From NCBI RefSeq assembly GCF_014639795.1, contig NZ_BMGC01000005.1, forward strand, positions 124,001-188,000: a DNA stretch of 64,000 nt, in the 5' to 3' direction. This document shows, in pieces, positions 55,703 to 64,000 of this stretch. Source of the DNA: Gordonia jinhuaensis (GTDB lineage Bacteria; Actinomycetota; Actinomycetes; Mycobacteriales; Mycobacteriaceae). Position 1 is the stretch's first letter, and every line of letters begins with the position of its first letter. The notes beneath the pieces are model-generated. The model searched no databases, was not told the origin of the DNA, and saw only the letters and a list, made by a program, of their open reading frames with translations. The position numbers were made by a program, and so were the translations under genes.

Positions 55703-56002
55703 CTACTCGCCTTCGGTGTGTTCGAGCAGATCCGCGTGGATCTCGCGCATGGCGATCGACAGCGGCTTTTCCTGCGGTTCCGGCTCGACCAGCGGGCCGA
55801 CGTACTCGAGGATGCCGTCGCCGAGCTGGTTGTAGTAGTCGTTGATCTGACGGGCACGCTTGGCCGCGAAGATCACCAGCGCGTACTTCGAGGAGACTCG
55901 CTCGAGGAGTTCGTCGATGGGCGGGTTGGTCAGACCCTCCGGCGGGTCGTACGGGGGTGCGTCGTGGATCGAGGTCGACGCGGTGTCGGTGGTGGTGCTC
56001 AC
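55703..56002 (-). CDS. rpoZ: RNA polymerase omega subunit
   Basis: This 99-residue protein helps assemble RNA polymerase by holding the beta' subunit. The core [20 protein letters not shown], then [12 protein letters not shown], and the C-terminal [16 protein letters not shown] are as in mycobacterial RpoZ. GTG 56002 follows AAGGAG. The first 25 residues are a Thr/Pro-rich leader. 166 bp without a gene separate it from gmk. Confidence 0.95.
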   Translation of the reverse strand: MSTTTDTASTSIHDAPPYDPPEGLTNPPIDELLERVSSKYALVIFAAKRARQINDYYNQLGDGILEYVGPLVEPEPQEKPLSIAMREIHADLLEHTEGE

Positions 56003-56168
56003 GCGAGACTCCTTGGTGCGTTGCCACGGTGAGGTGGCGGTGGCATTCGATGATGGCGGGCGCTCGCCGACGGCTGGCCGACGAGGGCTGTACGGGTGTC
56101 CGACCCGAATGCGGGCGTCACGTGCGGGGCCGCGACGCGCCGGGGACCACGGGGTGCGGTCACCGGCG

Positions 56169-56831
56169 TCAGCGTGTGCGGTCCGAGTGATCGTGTCCAT
56201 TGTGATCGTGTCCGACCAGCAAGGATACCAACTCATGTGCGACTCGGTCGACATCGTCGTTGACCAGCACGTGAGTGAACTCGTCGGTGTGGGCGAGTTC
56301 GTGTTGCGCGGTGGCCAAACGGCGCTCGATGACCTCGGGGCTCTCGGTACCGCGGCCGGTGAGGCGGGCGACGAGTTCATCCCAGCTCGGCGGCGCGAGG
56401 AAGACGGTGATCGCCGTCGGGATCTTCGCCACGATGTTGCGCGAACCCGCGATGTCGACCTCGACCAGCGTCGGCGTGCCGGCCTCGATCGCCTTGATCA
56501 CCGGCGCCGACGGCGTACCCGACCGCTGCAGCCCGCCGTGGATCTCCGCCCATTCGAGCAGCTCGTCGTCGGCGATCATCTGGTCGAACTTCTGCGCGGT
56601 GACGAAGTGGTAGTCGCGACCGTCGACCTCGCCGGGGCGCGGTGACCGGGTGGTCACCGAGACCGAGAAGTACATCTGCGGGAGAAGCTCGCGCACCCGC
56701 GTCACCACGCTGGATTTGCCGACGGCAGAGGGGCCGACCAGTACCACCAGTCGACCCCTCTGTCCGGGCTGTATGTCTGACATGTCCGCATGCGTCCTGG
56801 TGGACGGCGCGGCGCTCGGGTCGGACGTCAT
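56169..56831 (-). CDS. gmk: Guanylate kinase
   Basis: This 220-residue kinase phosphorylates GMP to GDP. It has the P-loop [13 protein letters not shown] at about residue 30, the GMP-binding [18 protein letters not shown], and the lid [18 protein letters not shown] 56831 is chosen although ATG 56780 (MSDIQPG) is closer to the domain. The C-terminus ends in a His/Asp-rich tail ([14 protein letters not shown]) that could bind metal, though this may be incidental. Confidence 0.94.
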   Translation of the reverse strand: MTSDPSAAPSTRTHADMSDIQPGQRGRLVVLVGPSAVGKSSVVTRVRELLPQMYFSVSVTTRSPRPGEVDGRDYHFVTAQKFDQMIADDELLEWAEIHGGLQRSGTPSAPVIKAIEAGTPTLVEVDIAGSRNIVAKIPTAITVFLAPPSWDELVARLTGRGTESPEVIERRLATAQHELAHTDEFTHVLVNDDVDRVAHELVSLLVGHDHNGHDHSDRTR

Positions 56832-56853
56832 CGCCGGATCGTGACCTCGTGCG

Positions 56854-57171
56854 TCAGTTCTGATCGAACTTCTCGAGCAGCGCCTTGCGCTGTCGATCAC
56901 CGAGGCCGCGCAGACGACGGGTCGGCGCGATCTCCAGCTCGGTCATGATCTCCTGAGCCTTGACCTTGCCCACCTTCGGCAGGGCCTCGAGCAGTGCCGA
57001 GACCTTCATCTTGCCGAGAATCTCGTCGGTCTCTGCATCCTTGAGAACCTGCTTGAGATCGGTACCGCCACGCTTCAGACGCTCCTTGAGCTCTGCGCGG
57101 GCGCGCCGAGCGGCAGCAGCCTTCTCCAATGCAGCGGCACGCTGCTCGTCGGTCAACTGGGGAAGAGCCAC
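56854..57171 (-). CDS. mihF: Mycobacterial-type integration host factor
   Basis: This 105-residue basic nucleoid protein, unrelated to enterobacterial IHF, was found as a host factor for mycobacteriophage integration and shapes actinobacterial chromosomes. It shows [17 protein letters not shown] at the start and the helix-two-turn-helix [20 protein letters not shown], then [19 protein letters not shown]. The GTG at 57171 follows GGAGGAACC. A 570-bp gene-free stretch lies upstream. Confidence 0.96.
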   Translation of the reverse strand: MALPQLTDEQRAAALEKAAAARRARAELKERLKRGGTDLKQVLKDAETDEILGKMKVSALLEALPKVGKVKAQEIMTELEIAPTRRLRGLGDRQRKALLEKFDQN

Positions 57172-57741
57172 GGTTCCTCCGTTTTCATTCTGTGGAAACT
57201 CCTACACCGCCCATCAGGGCAGCGACTGCGACCGTACCCACGTGAACTGCGATTTGCCACGCCCACCCCGTCAAAAGCCCACGACAACGCGTGTTGTATG
57301 GCCTCGCCGCGGCTCCCGGCCGGGTGTCTGTCACCACGGGCCGCCGATCACCGGATCACACCATGGCGGCGTCGAATCACGGTGAACGGCAAGCACTTTC
57401 GCTGCGGTGCCCGGTTTCGGGCGATTGACACGGAATGTGCTGGACGTGGCGTGCGATCCGACGCCGGCAGCCGCCGGGAAAAGTCGAAGTCCGCGGCGCA
57501 CCGTTGCGCGTGTCGCGCGCCCGCGGGCCTCCCGTCGCGGTCGAGACCTGCGTCGACGCGGCCGTTCCGACCGCCTCGGACGGCGAGGAACTGCACGTCC
57601 AGGGTGTGACAGGGTCGTCGTGGCGTGCCGATGTGACGGTCACCTCGCACGGTCCCGGGGCGCACACAGGCACCGGCGAACACGCTGGGTGTCCTCGCCG
57701 GTGCGGTGGGCAGCAAGCGGCCGATCAGCCCGGGCGGTCGG
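57172..57741. other. 570-bp gene-free region between pyrF and mihF
   Basis: The interval holds the mihF promoter region at its left end, with no convincing promoter boxes, and the pyrF terminator hairpin at its right end. The middle 450 bp contain no ORF that reads like a protein; open frames here are Arg/Pro-rich GC artefacts. In M. tuberculosis, PE/PPE genes occupy this position, and none is present here. Confidence 0.7.
57671..57703 (-). terminator. Stem-loop terminator after pyrF
   Basis: CACCGGCGA (57671-57679) pairs exactly with TCGCCGGTG (57695-57703), and an inner ACAC/GTGT pair extends the stem across a 2-nt bulge. It begins 39 bp after the pyrF stop on the minus strand. No T-run is evident, as is usual in these GC-rich genomes. 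Confidence 0.65.
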
Positions 57742-58559
57742 TCAGCCCAGTGCGGCCTCGACGGCGTCGCGGGTGGTGGCTGCGGCGGCCCGCAGCGCGT
57801 CGACGTCGGGTCCGGCGGCCAGGATCGAGCGGGAGGCCGCCGGCAGCAGCCAGCTGCGGTCGGCCGACGAGAAGCGCTCAGGGAGGTCCTCGGGCCGTGC
57901 GCCCTGGACACCGAGTCCCGGTGCGAGGATCGGTCCGCCCACCTCGGAGAGGTCAACCCGGTACTGCGCGGTGGTCGCGCCGACCACGACTCCGACCGTC
58001 GCGGCGCCGTCACCGTTGATCGTGGCCGCCTCGTCGACCACGCCCTGTGACACGGTCTGCCCCTCGAACAGCGCGCATTGCACGGCGACGCTCTCGGGGT
58101 TGGAGGTGCGTGCCAGGACGAACATCGCGCGGTTGTTGCGCTGGGCCAGCTCCAGGACCGGCGTCAGCGCGCGGAAGCCGAGGTAGGGCGAGACCGTGAC
58201 CGCATCGGAGCTCAACGGGGCGTCGGCACCGAGCCACGCCTGTGCGTATGCGGTCATCGTCGACCCGATGTCACCGCGTTTGGCGTCGCTGAGCACCAGA
58301 GCGCCGTGGTCACGGCATCTCGCGATCACCGACTCGAGAACGGCGAACCCCGCCGAGCCGTAGGCCTCGAAGAAGGCGACCTGCGGTTTGATCACCGCGG
58401 CGGTGGGGCCGAAGGCCTCCACGCAGCGGTCGGCGAACCGGGCGAGCCCGTCGGCATCCGCACGCAGCCCCCACTGCTCGAGCAGACCCGGATGCGGGTC
58501 GATACCCACACACAACCGGCCGCGGTCGGCGACCGCCGCACGGTACTGCGATGCGAAGG

Positions 58560-58563
<4 letters not shown>
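57742..58563 (-). CDS. pyrF: Orotidine-5'-phosphate decarboxylase, type 2
   Basis: This 273-residue enzyme performs the last step of UMP synthesis. The catalytic motif [13 protein letters not shown], with [14 protein letters not shown] at the start, defines the mycobacterial/myxococcal subfamily. ATG 58563 overlaps the carB stop (ATGA). It is the last gene of the pyrimidine operon and is followed by a hairpin. Confidence 0.96.
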
Positions 58564-61885
<3,322 letters not shown>

Positions 61886-61886
<1 letters not shown>

Positions 61887-63046
61887 CAGGCGTTCTCCCC
61901 TTGCATCACAGCGACGAAACGGTCGAAGAGGTAGGCGGCATCGTGCGGGCCGGCCGCTGCCTCCGGGTGGTACTGGACGGAAAACGCTCGGCCGGACAAC
62001 AATTCGACGCCCTCGACGGTGCCGTCGTTGGCGCAGACGTGGCTCACCCGCGCTCGGCCGAAGTCGGTGTCGAATTCCTCGCCCGCCGACCCCTCGAGGG
62101 CGAAGCCGTGGTTCTGGGCCGTGATCGACACCTTCCCGGTCGCATGGTCGATGACCGGGATGTTGATGCCGCGGTGGCCGAACTTCATCTTGTAGGTCGA
62201 CCGTCCCAGAGCGCGGCCGAGGATCTGGTTGCCGAAGCAGATGCCGAACAGTGGAATGTCCTCGCCGAGCACGCCGCGGGTCAGTTCCACCGCGTGGTCG
62301 GCGGTGGCCGGGTCGCCGGGACCGTTGGACAGGAACACACCGTCGGGTGAGAGGGCGGTGATGTCGGACAGGGTCGCCGACGCCGGGAGCACGTGCACGC
62401 GCACGCCGCGTTCGGCGAACATCCGGGGCGTGTTGGTCTTGATGCCCAGGTCGATCGCGGCCACGGTGAAGCGCGGCTCACCATCGGGGGAGATCACATA
62501 GTCGACGGGCGAGCTGACCTCGCCGGCAAGGTCGGCGCCGGCCATCGACGGCTGGGTGCGCACCCGCTCGAGGAGTTCGTCGGGCTCGGCGAGCGCGTCG
62601 CCGGAGAAGATGCCCGCGCGCATCGAACCGTGTTCGCGCAACACCCGCACCACCGTGCGGGTGTCGATGCCGGCGATGCCCACGATCCCCTGCTCGACCA
62701 GTTCGTCCTGCAGCGAGGTGGTGGCGCGGAAGTTCGACACGCGTCGCGTCGGGTTGCGCACCGCGTACCCGGCCACCCAGATGCGTCCGGTCTCGTCGCC
62801 GGGTGCCGCAGCGGGGTCGTGACTCTCGCCGTCCTCGCGGTTCCAGCCGGTGTTCCCGATCTGCGGTGCGGTGGCCACCACGATCTGCCGGTGATAGCTC
62901 GGGTCGGTGAGCGTCTCCTGATACCCGGTCATCGCGGTGCAGAAGACCGCCTCGCCGAGGGTCTGCCCGCGCGCCCCGAATTCCACTCCGGTGAAGCGCT
63001 GACCGTTCTCGAGCACCAGCACTGCCGGGGACACTGTCGAACTCAT
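61886..63046 (-). CDS. carA: Carbamoyl-phosphate synthase small chain
   Basis: This 386-residue glutaminase subunit feeds ammonia to CarB. The class-I amidotransferase Cys is in [12 protein letters not shown], and the His/Glu dyad in [12 protein letters not shown]. The N-terminal half has [21 protein letters not shown] 63046 overlaps the upstream membrane-protein stop (ATGA). The frame remains open upstream within that gene. Confidence 0.97.
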
Positions 63047-63594
63047 TGGGTTCTTCCGTTCTCGTCTGCCGACCCGTCGGAGTGGGCCGTGTCGGTGGGT
63101 CGCTCCGCCCGGGCTCGGCGGTGGCTCACCCATGCGGGGTAGATGGTCTTGTCGTCGGCGCGCAGGCCGGAGTCGATCTCGGTGCCGGTGGGCAACGTCC
63201 ACCGGATCACCAGCACGCCGTCTGCGGTCATGACCTTGCCCGCCAGACCGCGCTCGGTGCGCACCGCGACGATCGCATCCTCGGGGATCCAGATGGGGCT
63301 GGCGCCGGTGCGGTCGATCAGGATGCCGTCGTCGTAGCGCGCGATCGAGGCCGACGCGCGGTCGCCGTAGTCGCCGACCGCCACCCGGTCCTGCCAGCTC
63401 GGCGCGATGGTCGACCCGACGTAGAGGCCGGTGTCGGGACCGAGCTCCGGTGCGCCGAGATCGGCGGGCACCGGTGGGAAGGCGCCGATCTGGTCGGCCT
63501 GGCGGCGTCCCCGGTTGCGCCAGCCGCGCAGCATCAGGCTGATGACACCAAGCCACAGAAGGATGACCACGACGGCGACGATCGCGCCTGTCAC
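63043..63594 (-). CDS. Pyr-operon membrane protein with PH-like domain (Rv1382-like)
   Basis: This 183-residue protein has one N-terminal membrane helix ([19 protein letters not shown]), a basic stop-transfer patch ([10 protein letters not shown]), and a cytosolic domain with [25 protein letters not shown] conserved gene of this sort sits between pyrC and carA in Mycobacteriales. Its role is unknown, though position suggests a link to pyrimidine synthesis at the membrane. GTG 63594 overlaps the pyrC stop (GTGA), and the gene's own stop overlaps carA. Confidence 0.85.
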   Translation of the reverse strand: MTGAIVAVVVILLWLGVISLMLRGWRNRGRRQADQIGAFPPVPADLGAPELGPDTGLYVGSTIAPSWQDRVAVGDYGDRASASIARYDDGILIDRTGASPIWIPEDAIVAVRTERGLAGKVMTADGVLVIRWTLPTGTEIDSGLRADDKTIYPAWVSHRRARAERPTDTAHSDGSADENGRTQ

Positions 63595-64000
63595 AGCGTC
63601 TCCATCCCGTCGGCCGGCACAGCTGCGTGGCCGTCGCGGGCGGTGATCCGGCCGCGCAGCACGGTGGCGACGACGGTGGCCGTCATCGTCATCTCCTCAT
63701 AGGGGGTGTTGGCGGATCGACTGGCCAGCTCGTCGCCGCGCACCACCCACGAGGTCTCGGGATCGACGATGGTGAGGTTGGCGGGTTCGCCCACCGCGAT
63801 CGGGCGGCCCTGGTCGGGCAGCCGGGTGATCTGCGCCGGGCGTTCGCTCATCACGCGCGCCACACCACGCCAGTCGAGCAGGCCCGGGGTCACCATCGTC
63901 TCCACCACGATCGGCAATGCGGTCTGCAGCCCGAGCATGCCCGGTCGCGCATTGGCGAACTCACAACACTTCTCCTGTGCCGCGTGTGGTGCGTGATCGG
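63591..64000 (-). CDS. pyrC: Dihydroorotase, C-terminal part (5' end beyond the window)
   Basis: The last 135 or so residues of a class I dihydroorotase are present. The frame runs to the window edge and begins with [20 protein letters not shown]. That is the conserved metal-ligand Asp/His motif (TDHAPH) followed by [16 protein letters not shown]. The C-terminus has [20 protein letters not shown] and TPYEE. The stop overlaps the downstream membrane-protein GTG. Catalytic lysine and the other metal ligands lie outside the window. Confidence 0.95.
   Translation of the reverse strand, partial: DHAPHAAQEKCCEFANARPGMLGLQTALPIVVETMVTPGLLDWRGVARVMSERPAQITRLPDQGRPIAVGEPANLTIVDPETSWVVRGDELASRSANTPYEEMTMTATVVATVLRGRITARDGHAAVPADGMETL

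Noticed and set aside
57407-58186. Plus-strand frame in and beyond the pyrF-mihF gap
   Set aside because: Arg/Pro/Ser-rich translation without domain, running antisense into pyrF; no ribosome site.

Overview
This 64 kb window is a gene-dense, GC-rich stretch of actinobacterial core chromosome. GTG starts are common, many genes overlap by 1 or 4 bases, and several promoters consist of a TAnnnT box 6-8 nt from the start codon. Gene content points to a mycolic-acid actinomycete of the order Mycobacteriales: a mycobacterial-type integration host factor, an MptB-like mannosyltransferase, WhiA, SufR, and a helicase-degenerate PriA. Gene order follows the M. tuberculosis block from about Rv1381 (pyrC) to Rv1473 (ABC-F), read here in the reverse direction. 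A Gordonia-like organism is my best guess from overall protein character, but the sequence alone does not settle the genus. There are no insertion sequences, prophage genes, CRISPR arrays, tRNAs or rRNAs.

Layout. 1-3.9 kb: an ABC-F ATPase (its stop codon lies just past the window edge), a short-chain dehydrogenase and a lycopene-cyclase-like flavoprotein. 3.9-13.1 kb, minus strand: the iron-sulphur assembly operon sufR-B-D-C-S-U-T, followed by a DUF1992 gene and an HtrA protease. 13.2-20 kb, plus strand: MptB-like mannosyltransferase, a two-gene ABC exporter, heme A synthase (ctaA) and an amino acid permease. 20-22.6 kb: a small conserved protein, quinone oxidoreductase and heme O synthase (ctaB). 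22.9-29.4 kb, plus strand: the pentose phosphate operon tkt-tal-zwf-opcA-pgl, then an aldehyde dehydrogenase. 31-43 kb, minus strand: ppc, secG, tpiA-pgk-gap, whiA-yvcK-rapZ-uvrC. 43-48.4 kb: the riboflavin genes (ribD, then an FMN riboswitch driving ribE-ribBA-ribH plus a PH-domain membrane protein) and rpe. 48-57.2 kb: rsmB-fmt-priA-metK-coaBC-rpoZ-gmk-mihF. 57.7-64 kb: the pyrimidine operon, with the end of pyrC, a membrane protein, carA-carB and pyrF.

How they fit together: the window joins central carbon metabolism (lower glycolysis, pentose phosphate, anaplerosis) to cofactor supply (Fe-S, heme A, riboflavin, CoA, SAM) and pyrimidine synthesis. Most blocks are tightly coupled operons whose stop and start codons overlap as ATGA, GTGA or TGATG.

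No new defence, secretion or biosynthetic system is visible. The most distinctive signals are small. One is an almost exact 81-bp in-frame tandem duplication across the ribH/PH-domain gene junction. Another is a recurring set of 15-24 bp tandem duplications at gene ends and in linkers. The rest are a candidate SufR operator covering the sufR start, a palindrome in the gap leader, and several strong hairpins.
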